NCBI RefSeq assembly: GCF_000349325.1 | Contig: NC_020504.1 | Span: forward strand, 8,536,326 to 8,600,325 | Direction of reading: 5' to 3' | DNA: 64,000 bases | DNA from: Streptomyces davaonensis JCM 4913 | Lineage (GTDB): Bacteria; Actinomycetota; Actinomycetes; Streptomycetales; Streptomycetaceae | Shown: positions 18,372 through 28,200 of the stretch, in pieces | Numbering within the stretch: the first letter of the stretch is position 1 | How the letters are laid out: every line of letters starts with the position of its first letter | Notes under the pieces: generated by a model | What the model saw: the letters and a program-made list of their open reading frames with translations, nothing else | Databases searched by the model: none | What the model was told of the DNA's origin: nothing | Position numbers and translations under genes: made by a program

Positions 18372-18675
18372 TGGCACGCACCCAGGGAACCGCGATGAAG
18401 TCTTCGTCGCAACCGTCCTCAACACCCATCGGCAGCCGCGTGCCCGTCCCGTGGGATAGGGCTCCCGCGCCTCCGTGGGCACAGTCCCGTTCCCAGGATG
18501 GGTGGCTCGGGCTCGAGGGCGGGCGCCGAGCGATGACCGGCAAGGCCCGTTCTCTGGACAAGGCGTCCGGCCGTAGTGGTTGCGCAGTTCGTGACGATGG
18601 ACCAGTGGAGCCGGTTCCTGAGCTTCGCGGCGATGTTGAAGGTGGTGTTCTCCCGGACCCAGCCCGGTTGGCTGA
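18372..18675. other. Gap between the BREX and pPIWI-RE operons
   Basis: About 300 bases with no convincing gene. Minus-strand frames are open after the brxHI stop, one of them starting with ATG at 18688 and overlapping that stop, but their composition soon becomes Arg/Pro-rich and shadow-like. No strong hairpin was found. The promoter of the XRE-led operon should lie at its left end, near 18370-18420. Confidence 0.35.
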
Positions 18676-20823
18676 TCAGCTCCCCCATTCCATCCGTACG
18701 GGTTCACGGGCGACAGCGAGGGCGCCGTCGAAGTCGGCGAGGCGTTCGGCGAGGGTGGTGGTGGCGATGCGGGAGGGGAGTGCCGCCGAGAACTTCAGGC
18801 CGCGGACGGCTCGTGGGTCGACGGTGGGCAGGGTGAGGGAGTCGGGGAGTTCGCCGCGGGCGGTTTTCCAGTCGGTGAGGGAGAGGTCCTGGCGGAGCCG
18901 GACGTGGGTGTCCGTGGGGCGTTGTACGGGATCGGCCAGGTTGCCGAGGGAGGCGGCGAGGGTGGCGTTGGCGCGATAGCCGGCCCAGGTCCACCAACGG
19001 GTGGCGTCGGCGTCGCGGACGAGCAGGGTGCCCGCGGGGTGCACTTCGTAGGGTGCGCGGTCGGTGCGCAGTTCGGCGAGGGCCGCGGTGGCTCGTCGGG
19101 TGAGGCGGACGTCCGGATCGGTGCCCAGGAGCACGTCGCGCATCGCCCGAGTGAGTGCGTACGACAGGCCGCGGGCTTCGCTGCCCTGCCATTTGGCGAC
19201 GCCGCCGTCCTCGACGGGTTCGACGAAGGCTCGGCGTCGGGCCCAGTCGATGAAGGTGACCTGCCAGCTGCGGCCGGCCAGGAGGAGACGGCGCGGCCCT
19301 CGGCGCTCTTCGGTGAGGACGGTGGGGTCGGTGGTGCCGATCTCGGTGCGTCCTGCGAGCACGGTGAACTCGGGTGGTGCGGTGAAGGAGGCGGTCAGTT
19401 CCATGAAGTGGCGGCGCCCGAAGTGTTTCTCGGCTTCGGGGCCGATGAAGAGCATGCCGCCGTCGCTGTCGAGGAAGCCCTCCGCGACGAGGTGGGTCAG
19501 GAGGGGGGTGGCGGAACGGTCGAAGGGGGCGAGGCCGTTCCAGTGCTCGGGCCAGAGCCTGTCGCCGATGCGGTGTTCCTGGAGGGCGACGGCGAGGAGC
19601 TGCTGGGCGACGAGGTGGCGGGGTGAGGGAGGCGGGGTGACGGGTTCCACCCAGCCTCGGGCCCACTGGGTGAGCAGGCCGGCGGCTTGGAGGAGGGCGT
19701 CGGGCCGGGTGGTGAGGAACAGGCAGTTGCGGGAGGTGCCGGCGCGACGTCCGGTGCGGCCGATGCGCTGCAGGAACGAGGCTACCGTGCTGGGGGAGTC
19801 AATCTGGATGACACGGTCGAGGTCGCCGACGTCGATGCCGAGTTCCAGGGTGGAGGTGGAGACGATGACGCAGTCACGGGCTTCGGCGAAGGCTTGCTCG
19901 GAGCGTGCGCGTTCGTCGGTGGAGAGGGAGGCGTGGGAGAGGAAGACGGTGACGTCGCGGGCTCGCAGTGCCGCCCCGAGTTCTTCCACCTGCTTACGGG
20001 AGTCGCAGAAGACGAGGCGTTTCTCCCCCTGGTGCAGGGAGGAGATCACCTTGGCGGCGTTGGCGAGTGATCCCACGTAGTCGAGCTCGACTTCTCCCGC
20101 GGGGCGGGGCAGTGCCGAGTCGTCGGTGGGGGTGGGCAGGGTGACGCCGGGGGCGACGACCCGGCCGGAGCGGTGGTCGGGGTCGGCGCCTTGGAGCCAG
20201 GTGAGCAGGGCGTCGGGGTTGCCGACGGTGGCGGAGAGGCCGACGCGTTGGATGCGGTGGCCGGTCAGCTTTTCCAGGCGTTCGAGTACGGCGAGCAGGT
20301 GCCAGCCGCGGTCGTCCCCGGCGAAGGCGTGCACTTCGTCGACGACTACGGCACGCACCCGGCCCAGCATGTGTGCATGGTCGGTTTTGACGCTGATGAG
20401 CATCGCTTCGAGGGATTCGGGCGTGGTGAGCAGCACGTCGGGGGATTCGGTGCGGATGCGGCGGCGTGCGGACTCGGGGGTGTCGCCGTGCCAGAGCGCG
20501 GCCCGGCGGCCCAGCCACTGGGCGTAACTGTCGACGCGGTGCACCAGGTTGTTCAGGAGTGCCTTGAGCGGGGCCAGGTAGAGGACCGAGGTGCCGGTCC
20601 ATTGTTTGTGGCGCATTGCGGACAGGAGGGGGAAGGTGGCGGCTTCCGTTTTGCCGCCTGCCGTCGGCGCGAGCAGGATCGCGTCCTCGCCGTCCATCAG
20701 GGGGTGGACGGCGGCCTTCTGCAGGGGTCGTAGATCGGGCCAGCCGAGGGTGTTGACGATGTGGTGCAGGACCACCGGGTCGAGGCGTTCCACCGGGTCG
20801 GTGCCGTGCGGCTGGTCCTGCAC
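18676..20823 (-). CDS. brxHI: BREX type 2 helicase BrxHI (Lhr-like)
   Basis: A 715-aa SF2 helicase starting at GTG 20823, with AGGAGG seven bases upstream. Motifs: Q-motif region LRPLQKAAV near 32-40, Walker A APTAGGKT at 52-59, TTPES near 133-137, DEVH at 162-165, GLSATVGN near 190, and LQRIGRTGR near 350. A winged-helix and helical C-terminal part follows, typical of Lhr-type enzymes. It is the last gene of the pglW-X-Y-Z-brxD-brxHI operon, 91 bases after brxD. In type 2 BREX this helicase replaces the BrxL-type factor of type 1; its exact role in phage exclusion is unknown. Confidence 0.85.
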   Translation of the reverse strand: MQDQPHGTDPVERLDPVVLHHIVNTLGWPDLRPLQKAAVHPLMDGEDAILLAPTAGGKTEAATFPLLSAMRHKQWTGTSVLYLAPLKALLNNLVHRVDSYAQWLGRRAALWHGDTPESARRRIRTESPDVLLTTPESLEAMLISVKTDHAHMLGRVRAVVVDEVHAFAGDDRGWHLLAVLERLEKLTGHRIQRVGLSATVGNPDALLTWLQGADPDHRSGRVVAPGVTLPTPTDDSALPRPAGEVELDYVGSLANAAKVISSLHQGEKRLVFCDSRKQVEELGAALRARDVTVFLSHASLSTDERARSEQAFAEARDCVIVSTSTLELGIDVGDLDRVIQIDSPSTVASFLQRIGRTGRRAGTSRNCLFLTTRPDALLQAAGLLTQWARGWVEPVTPPPSPRHLVAQQLLAVALQEHRIGDRLWPEHWNGLAPFDRSATPLLTHLVAEGFLDSDGGMLFIGPEAEKHFGRRHFMELTASFTAPPEFTVLAGRTEIGTTDPTVLTEERRGPRRLLLAGRSWQVTFIDWARRRAFVEPVEDGGVAKWQGSEARGLSYALTRAMRDVLLGTDPDVRLTRRATAALAELRTDRAPYEVHPAGTLLVRDADATRWWTWAGYRANATLAASLGNLADPVQRPTDTHVRLRQDLSLTDWKTARGELPDSLTLPTVDPRAVRGLKFSAALPSRIATTTLAERLADFDGALAVAREPVRMEWGS

Positions 20824-20864
20824 GCGGTTGCCTCCTGCACTGGTCGTCAGAGGTCGGAGTCAGA

Positions 20865-20884
20865 CGGGCCTGTTGAGAGGCCCG
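20865..20884 (-). terminator. Small hairpin between brxD and brxHI
   Basis: CGGGCCT and AGGCCCG pair around a six-base loop GTTGAG. It lies in the 91-base gap between the brxD stop (20915) and the brxHI start (20823). With a seven-base stem it is more likely an attenuator or mRNA-stabilising element than a full terminator, because brxHI has no other obvious promoter. Confidence 0.35.
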
Positions 20885-20914
20885 GGCTCGGTTGGGGACT
20901 GGAAAGCAGGACCT

Positions 20915-22267
20915 TCAGACGTCGATATCTAGGTCGTCGGCCGAGGCGGCTGGCGCTTGCGCGGCGAAGTTCCGCTCGGTGGCGGTGAGGTCACCACTGC
21001 CCACCGTCAGCTTGTAGTGCTTGCGCGGGTCGAAGTCGTCGAACTGGTCGATCCGGTCCAGGACGTCACCGACCAGCTTCTTCAGGTACAGGCGCGGGGC
21101 CACACCGACTTTTCCGCCAAGCGCTCCGCCCACGGCCCGGGCCAGGTCGGTGAGGTAGGCATCGTCGGCGAGCTGTTTGATTCGGTCGGGGGCCTGGGAG
21201 CCTTCGGCGTACAGGTCGCGGATGGTGGCGCCCAGGCCGGTCAGGGACTCTTCGGTGAATCCGGGCAGCCGGATCTGGACGGCCCGGGGATTGTCGAAGC
21301 GGGGGTCGGTGGTGAAGTCGGTGGCCAGGCGCTGGGCGAGCGGTGCGAGCCGCTGCACTCCCTGCTGCCCGTCGTAGAAGGCGGGGGTGCCGGTAATGAT
21401 CAGGTACAGGCCGGGGAAGCGGCCGGAGTGGACCTCGTCGATGAGCTGCCGCAGCGCGTTGAGGGCCTTGTCGCGGGCGTCAGAGCGGACCCGCTGCAGG
21501 GTTTCCACCTCGTCCAGGACGAGGACGAGACCGGCGTGTCCGGCGTCCCTGAGGACGGTGAGCAGGCCCTGGAGGAAACCGAACGCGCCGAAGTGGTCGA
21601 GGTCACCGCGGACGCCTGCGCTGCGCCGGGCGGCTGCGGCGACGTGCGGCTGGCCACCGAGCCAGGCCATCACCGCGGCGGCGGTGGCCTCGTCACCGGC
21701 GTCGAGGGACTGCTTGTAGCCGCGCAGTGCGGTGGCGAACGCGGGAGCGTGTCGGGACACCTCGGCCAGGCGGGCGGTGAGCAGCCGGTTCACCGCCTGG
21801 GACAGTTCGCTCTCGTCCGTGCCGTCGGCGAGGGCGTCCTCTTCCAGGGCGTAGAACCACGCGTCGGCGACCGGCCGCAGCGCGCTGGGCGGGAAACTCG
21901 CGGTGGTGAGGCGTTCAGTGAGGCGCCGGTAGACGGTCTCCAGCTTGTGCAGCGGGGTCTCGGTCTCCGACACCTGTACCTCGGCCACGGCGAAGGTGCG
22001 GCGTTTGGCACGCTCGCCGAGCCAGCGGGTGAAGAAGGTCTTGCCGGAGCCATACTCCCCTCGGACGGCCTTGAACACCGAGCCGCCGGCGGCAACGGTG
22101 TCCAGTTCCTCGTCGACGGCCCGTTCGAAGCGGTCGAGGCCGGTGGCGAGCAGGTCCAGGCCGCTTTCCGGTACGGCGCCGCGCCGCAGGGCGTCCACCA
22201 CGGCGCGTCGTCGTACGGCGCCGACCGGGGAGCCGGTACCGGGTGTTGAAGATCCGAACGCGTTCAC
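20915..22267 (-). CDS. brxD: BREX ATP-binding protein BrxD
   Basis: A 450-aa AAA-type ATPase. I chose GTG 22267 (GGGAGA eight bases upstream); the frame also allows ATG 22309. P-loop GEYGSGKT lies at 70-77 in this numbering, Walker B LVLVLDEVETLQ near 250, and sensor-like LYLIITGTPAFYDG near 285. A helical C-terminal domain ends in DDLDIDV. The GEYGSGKTFF motif and the following layout are those of BREX/DUF2791 ATP-binding proteins. BrxD is the partner of PglZ and BrxHI in type 2 BREX. It follows pglZ with a 73-base gap. Confidence 0.85.
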   Translation of the reverse strand: MNAFGSSTPGTGSPVGAVRRRAVVDALRRGAVPESGLDLLATGLDRFERAVDEELDTVAAGGSVFKAVRGEYGSGKTFFTRWLGERAKRRTFAVAEVQVSETETPLHKLETVYRRLTERLTTASFPPSALRPVADAWFYALEEDALADGTDESELSQAVNRLLTARLAEVSRHAPAFATALRGYKQSLDAGDEATAAAVMAWLGGQPHVAAAARRSAGVRGDLDHFGAFGFLQGLLTVLRDAGHAGLVLVLDEVETLQRVRSDARDKALNALRQLIDEVHSGRFPGLYLIITGTPAFYDGQQGVQRLAPLAQRLATDFTTDPRFDNPRAVQIRLPGFTEESLTGLGATIRDLYAEGSQAPDRIKQLADDAYLTDLARAVGGALGGKVGVAPRLYLKKLVGDVLDRIDQFDDFDPRKHYKLTVGSGDLTATERNFAAQAPAASADDLDIDV

Positions 22268-22340
22268 CCGGACAGTCTCCCATCCGGTCGTCGGCCCGAC
22301 CGCCAGCATGCGGGCCTGGCGGCCGGGGCGGTGCCCTGCC

Positions 22341-25214
22341 TCACAGCCCGAACTGGTCGATCAGCTGGGCCCGGTGCAGGCGCAGCGTGCGGTTGTCGGG
22401 GAGGATCTCCAGGATCTGGGCGCCGTCGTAGTTGAGGAGCTGGGCCAGCGTCGCGGCGAAGCCGGGTGCGCGGGTGGCTGGCTGGCCCGCGCGTTCGGCC
22501 AGCGCGGTCATCGTCAGGGTGCCCGTCTCGACCAGGGCGACCAGAGCCTTCGGTACCGCCTTGCCCTGTGGCTTGCGGGCCAGCAGCCCGAGCTGTGCCT
22601 GGTACAGCTCGGTGGCCATGAGGCGCTCCACCAGGGCGGTGGCCGGGTCGCTGGATGCGGCGGCGGAGGCGGAGTCCTGTGGTGCGGCCGGGGCCGCCTG
22701 CTCCTCTTCGAAGAGAGCCATGGTCGGCTCCGCCGGGGCGGGGGTCTTCTTCGTCTGCTTGCGGCGCGGCCGTACGTCGGCGGCCTCGGTCCCAATGCCG
22801 GCCCCTGCGGCGCCTGGCACCGGAATGTCTGTGCCTTCGGCGCGCTCGTCCCACCACGCGGGTGACGGGTCACCCAGTTCCCGCCAGCCCGTGGGCGGTT
22901 CGGCGCCGAACGGCAGCAGGGCGAGAAGCGGGATGGTGAACTCGGCGAGGGTGGCCCCGCCGTGGTAACCGGCCTTCATCGCCGTGTAGCGGGCGTCGTG
23001 CTCGCGCAGCGCGACGATCCGTGCACCGGGCTCAGGCCAGACCACCCGGGGGCCGGACAGTTCGATCTCTGCCGGGGCGAGGGGACCGCCGGGCAGCCGG
23101 TGGCGGGCCGAGGCGACGCTGCCTGCGGGGGCGTCGGCTCTGTTGCCGCGCCGTTCGATCACATGCCCGTGGTCGGAGGTGAGCAGTACGGTCATGCCGC
23201 CCGCTCGGGCGGCCCGCAGCAGTGGCTCCAGGCCGCCGATCTCCTTGATCCGCCAAGCGCCGTCGCCGAGCTTCTGCTCCTTGCCGAGCCGGTCGTCGAC
23301 GGTGTTGAGGACGACCGCGACGTGGGTGCGCTCGTCGGCGAGAGCTTCGGTGAGGGCGGTGGAGAACGGCGAGCCTGTGTCGGGGCCGCGCAGGTCGTCC
23401 TTGTGGAAGATCGCCGCCGGGGCCCCCTTCCAGCAGGGTTGCTGGGGGAAGAGCCGCTTCTCGTCGCTCTGGTCGCCCTTCATCAGGGTGCCGGCGAACA
23501 GCGAGGTGCGCGAGACGGTGGTGAGGGTGGGCAGCGCCGCGGCCACCGCCCGCCGGGCCGGTGCCCCGGCGGGCTCCGGCAGAGGGTCGTACTCCGACCA
23601 GTGGGCGCGCAGCTCCTCGCCGAGCTCGGCCGCTATCGCCGCGCTCATCCCGTCCACGAGCAGCAGCAGGACTCGGTGCCCGGGCGAGGCCACCAAAGGA
23701 GCGACCACCCGGTCCAGGAAGCTCTCGACGGTGAGCATGGTGCCGGGCGCGGTGCCGTCCGCCGTCCACACCGCGAGCCGCTCGGAGAACGCGTGGTCCA
23801 GGGCCCGGCGCTCGCTGCGTACCTGTTCGCCGATCCGGCTGTACGCGTCGGCGAGCACGCTGTCTGTGTCACCGCCGGCCTCCAGGTGTTCCAGGGCCCG
23901 GTCTACCCAGCCCAGTTCGCGGATCTGGCGGGTGATGCCCTTGGCCACGGAGGGGACTTCGGACGTGGGGCGGCAGGCGAGCCAGCGCTGCAATCGTGCC
24001 GCCATCTTCACCCGCTCGACGCGGACGGGGCTGGTGTCGACGGAGGCCAGGGCGTGCTCGGCCAGCGCGGTGACGGCGTCGTTGATCTTCTGCGTGCCGC
24101 CCTCTGCCAGGGCGCGGCCGGCGGCGGTGAAGCGCGCGTCGAGGCCGTCGGCGAGCAGCGGGCTTGCCGCGGCTGCACTTTGCGCACCGAACTGGGTGAC
24201 GAGCTGCGCGGCCCGGTTCAGGACCGGGTCGGCGAGCCGGTGCTCGCCCCTGTCGAGCAGTCCCCGCACGTACTCCTCGCCGCTGTGAGCGAAGGAGGCA
24301 AGGAGCCGGTCGAGGTCGTCCCCCTGGGCGGGCGGTTTCTCGCCCAGCCACCGCTCGGCGCGCCCACGCGCCCGGTACAGGTCGTGGTCGGCCTCCGCAT
24401 GCCCCCACAGGGCAGCGCACACGACCGCGTACGCCGCCGCGTCGGCCCCGTGCTCGGCGTCCACCAGGGCGGTGATGATCCGGCTGGCGGAGCCGGCCTG
24501 CTCGGGTTCGCCAAGGAAGGCGGCAAGGCCCGCGCGTTCCGGTCCGCGCAGGTCGCGCAGCAGGTCGGGGCCGCCGGGGGTGAGGGTCCAGCGGAACAGG
24601 GCGACGGCGTCGATACGGTCGCCGTCGTCGTGCGTGGCCGGTGCGCCCAGCGCGTCGGTGTCCTGGCGGGTCAGGCGCAGCCGGCGTCTGGCCAGCCGGG
24701 TGAGGGCCTCGTCGCGGGAGAGCAGCCCCTTTCCGAGCGAGGGCCAGCCGCGGGTGGCCGCGGCGTCCATGAGCGCCTCGGCCGCCCAGCTCTCGCCGCG
24801 CAGCCGCCCGTCGATCCCGCGCGCGTCGAACGCCTCCCGAACCACTTCCCAGTTGTCGACCGACCGGATGCGACCGCCATAGACCCGGGCGAGCAGTCCG
24901 GGGTCGAGGTCGGTGTCCTCGCAGTTGGTGAGGACGACCAGGACCCCGGGGTCGGGCGGGGTGGCCGCATCCAGATGGCCCAGGATCAGCTCGTGCACGG
25001 CCAGTACGGACGGCGCGACGGCGACCTGCGCCTGCAGGCCGCCCGCTGTGCGCTGCACGGTGGGAGCGTCCCAGACGGGGGCGGCCCGCAGCAGCAGGAC
25101 GCGAACCGCACCGTCACCGATCCGGCTGCGGGCGGCCAGGTACTGGCGGACCGTCCCGGCGGACAGCCGGGCGGGTCCTGCGGTTTGGGGCGCGGTGGTC
25201 ACTGCTTCGGACAT
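22341..25214 (-). CDS. pglZ: BREX type 2 phosphatase-superfamily protein PglZ
   Basis: A 957-aa protein from ATG 25214, which shares one base with the pglY stop (TGATG); GGAAGG lies ten bases upstream. The alkaline-phosphatase-superfamily core is clear. VLLLLVDGMSAA near residue 517 carries the metal-binding Asp, TLTTVSRTSLFAG near 560 carries the nucleophile threonine region, and VLLTSDHGHV near 679 gives the distal Asp-His metal ligands. The N-terminal half is helical. PglZ is the hallmark protein of all BREX systems and, in S. coelicolor, is needed with PglY for the phage growth limitation phenotype. Tight coupling to pglY fits a complex. Confidence 0.92.
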   Translation of the reverse strand: MSEAVTTAPQTAGPARLSAGTVRQYLAARSRIGDGAVRVLLLRAAPVWDAPTVQRTAGGLQAQVAVAPSVLAVHELILGHLDAATPPDPGVLVVLTNCEDTDLDPGLLARVYGGRIRSVDNWEVVREAFDARGIDGRLRGESWAAEALMDAAATRGWPSLGKGLLSRDEALTRLARRRLRLTRQDTDALGAPATHDDGDRIDAVALFRWTLTPGGPDLLRDLRGPERAGLAAFLGEPEQAGSASRIITALVDAEHGADAAAYAVVCAALWGHAEADHDLYRARGRAERWLGEKPPAQGDDLDRLLASFAHSGEEYVRGLLDRGEHRLADPVLNRAAQLVTQFGAQSAAAASPLLADGLDARFTAAGRALAEGGTQKINDAVTALAEHALASVDTSPVRVERVKMAARLQRWLACRPTSEVPSVAKGITRQIRELGWVDRALEHLEAGGDTDSVLADAYSRIGEQVRSERRALDHAFSERLAVWTADGTAPGTMLTVESFLDRVVAPLVASPGHRVLLLLVDGMSAAIAAELGEELRAHWSEYDPLPEPAGAPARRAVAAALPTLTTVSRTSLFAGTLMKGDQSDEKRLFPQQPCWKGAPAAIFHKDDLRGPDTGSPFSTALTEALADERTHVAVVLNTVDDRLGKEQKLGDGAWRIKEIGGLEPLLRAARAGGMTVLLTSDHGHVIERRGNRADAPAGSVASARHRLPGGPLAPAEIELSGPRVVWPEPGARIVALREHDARYTAMKAGYHGGATLAEFTIPLLALLPFGAEPPTGWRELGDPSPAWWDERAEGTDIPVPGAAGAGIGTEAADVRPRRKQTKKTPAPAEPTMALFEEEQAAPAAPQDSASAAASSDPATALVERLMATELYQAQLGLLARKPQGKAVPKALVALVETGTLTMTALAERAGQPATRAPGFAATLAQLLNYDGAQILEILPDNRTLRLHRAQLIDQFGL

Positions 25215-28200
25215 CAGTCGACGACCTTCCACACGATCTCGACCACGGCGTCCGGGTGTGCGGCCGCGAGTGCCGCGATCTCCGCCTGGAGTTCGGCGGC
25301 GGCCCGGGCGGCGGTAGTCCGCCCGCCGCCGGAACGGGCGACGGTGCGCGAGCCGGTGCGCGGGCCCGGCTGCTGTGGCGGCTCCGGCAACACCTGCGGA
25401 TGTGCGGAGCCGCCGCCCAGGTCCACACTCTCGGAGCTCGGCGCCGCCGGGATGGCGGGCGCCTCGGGCTGTGCGGGCGGGGCCTGCCGGGACCTCAGCA
25501 GCGCCACCACCTCCCTGCCGCAGGCGCTCAGCACCCCGGGCAGGTCGGGATAGTCACCGGGGTCACCCGCTGCCGCCTCCCGCATCCGCGCCAGGACGGC
25601 CTCGCCCTCCACACCGGCGGTGGACGCCAGGCCCAGATGGTCCCAACTGGTGTTCTGCAGCGCGTTGGCGACCTTCCCCGCGCTCTTCAGGGACATCCCG
25701 TGCCGGTGTGCGGTGAAGTCTGCGAGGTCGAAATGGGCGAGCCGGTCCACCACGCTCCTGGCGTCAATGCCCGCCTCCGTGACCCGCCTGACGAGCTCCT
25801 GAGCCTGCCGGGCCAGGACGAGCCGGGGCGAGTCGTCGGTCAGCTGGAGGAAGCTGCGGTGCTTCTCCAGCTCCGTGACCAGCCGCCCGGCGTCCTGGGC
25901 GAGCCCGCTCGCGGCCTGCCTGATCTGGCCCGCGAACTGGTTGACGATCCGCCCGCGCCGCAGCTGCGGCGCCACGCCCCCGAACACCGTCTCGAACCTC
26001 TGACGCGCCTCCTCCCAGTCACTTTCGCCAGGCAGTTGCTGCTCGCGCAGCGCGAACTCCGGCTTCAGCTCGTGCGGCGCGGGCGCGGGCTCGACGGGCA
26101 CACCGCCGCGTACCCACACCCGGTCGGTCATCTCGGCGTAGGCGGCGGCGAGCAGCCGCCGCAGTGGCTCGGGCAGTCCGCGCGGCTCGGGAAGGTCGGT
26201 CCAGTCGGAGAGCCTGACCAGCGTCGGCTCGGCGACAGCGTCCCGCCTCGCCTGGGTGTTGAAGTGGTCGGCCCACAGGCTCGCCTGCCGGTAGTACGCC
26301 TCCCGCATCACACCGAGCCCGAGGCCGCCGGCGATTCGGGCCATGACCTTACGGTCCTTGGCCTCGACCTCGACCTGTCCGTCACGGTGCTCGGCGGCCT
26401 TGCGGACGTACCCGAAGACGGTCCTGATCTCGGCCGGCCTGACGGGCTTGCCAGTGCCCTCGGGGTCCAGGTCGGGGTGGGCTGGGTACTGGTGGGCAAG
26501 CAGCTTGCCGGTCAGCTCGCGGGCTGCGGCGTCCAGCGGCGCCCCCAGGGGGAGGCGCAGGTCGGCGACCTCTTGCTGGGCGACCAGATGGGTGTCGAAG
26601 CTGAGGTCGACGACGCCTTCCTGCTTCTGCGCCAGCCCGTACGCCTGCCGCAGTGCCTGATGGACCCGCTCGGTGAGGATGGCGAGTTGCGACTTCAGCA
26701 TGCCCTTGGCGCGGGCCTTGTCGTCGGCGTTGAGACTGCGCGCGAAGTCGGAGTCGAAGCGGGCCTCGTCGGCGAGCGCCTTGTCGATGACCACGAGCCG
26801 CTCGAAGTCACCACGCACCGCGTCGGTCAAGTGCGTCGGCAGCCAGGCCAGGGTTCGGCACTCACCTCCCGGCCTCTCACGCAGGGTACGCAGCCGCTGC
26901 AGGTCGTCCATCGGCCCGAACTCACCCTCGTCGTACGGGAAGTCGACGACGAGCCGCCAGGCGTCGTCCTGGCTGGGCCGCAGGGTCGACTCGGGCAGTG
27001 AGTCGGCCTCGGCGACATTGCCGAAGACCACCTCGACCTGCCGCTCGGTGCCCTTCCACACCACTTCGAGCACGTCGTACGGGTCGAAACCGCCGGGCCC
27101 GTCAGTGACGCCAAGCGCCTCCTTGAGCAAGGCACGCATCTTCGCCCGCCGACTGGCCTGATTGTTGTGTACCTGGGCGTTGGCAAGCACAGCGTCCAGG
27201 TCAACGCCGGTGAGCTCAAGACGGACCACCGCGCCCGGTCCTGTACCAACGACCTTGATCTCAGGGAAGGTTGCCGCCCATTCCTTGGCCTTCTGCTCCA
27301 GACGGCCGACCTCGGTGCCCGCGATGCGGGTGGTGATAGAGCCGTGGTTGAGGGCGTGCAGCCGGGCCAGGGTGAGATCGGCGAGCGCGGGCACGCTGGG
27401 CGCGAGCGCGGACAGCAGCAGGGTCTGCAGCAGCCGGCTGTCACCGGTGAAGTCGCGACAGCGAGCGGCGAGTTGCGGATCGCCCAGGCTCGACGGATCA
27501 CGCCGGTACGCCTCGACCTGGTCCTCGGTGACCTGATTGCTCTTGAGCAGGTACGGGCGGAGCTTGTCGCGGTAAAGCTTGTCGGCGGCCTCGAAGTGGA
27601 CATGGGTCTCGCCGCTGAACGCCTTGTCACCGCCACCCGCGATCGCCGGATACAGATCGCCCAGCGGTACGAGCTGACCGAGGCGCCAGTCGTCGCGGTG
27701 GTCGACGAGCAGCTGGCTCATCAGCTTCAGGCCGGTACGGGAGCGCTGCAGCGCCGAGGAGATGTGGACCAGCGTGTCCATGAACGCCGGCGGAAACGGG
27801 TACGTCTTGCGGAAGGCGTCCTCGTCCGCGCCGGTGGTGGACTTGTCGTGCCCGAGCAGAGTGTCCCAGATGTCCGGCCCGAGCTTCTTGGCCTCGGTGA
27901 ACGCACCCTCCACCTTTGCCTCGGCCGCGGCGTCGACGGGCCGGAGCACACGGGCCCGGGCGATCTGCGGCAGGTTACGGTCCTCAAGGACGATCTTGTC
28001 GAAGCGTCCGCCACTGAGCTTCAGGCTGTCCTGCACGGCGGCCTCAGCTGCCCCCGACATCTCCTCGCCGACCAGCTCCCGCAGATCGCGCTGGCGGGCG
28101 ATGAACGACACCACCGGGATGGCACGCCGTTCGTCGCCGCCCTCCACGAAGTTCGTGATCTTGTCGGCCTCACGGGAGACGAACTTCTGGTCGTGGATCC

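Noticed and set aside
18419..18688. Minus-strand frame starting at the brxHI stop (FNIAAKLRNRLHWSIVTNC)
   Set aside because: The first 40 residues look possible, but the rest is Pro/Arg shadow and no family is recognised; left as an open gap.
22962..25553. 863-codon plus-strand frame opposite pglZ
   Set aside because: Antisense shadow of pglZ, with no recognisable domain.
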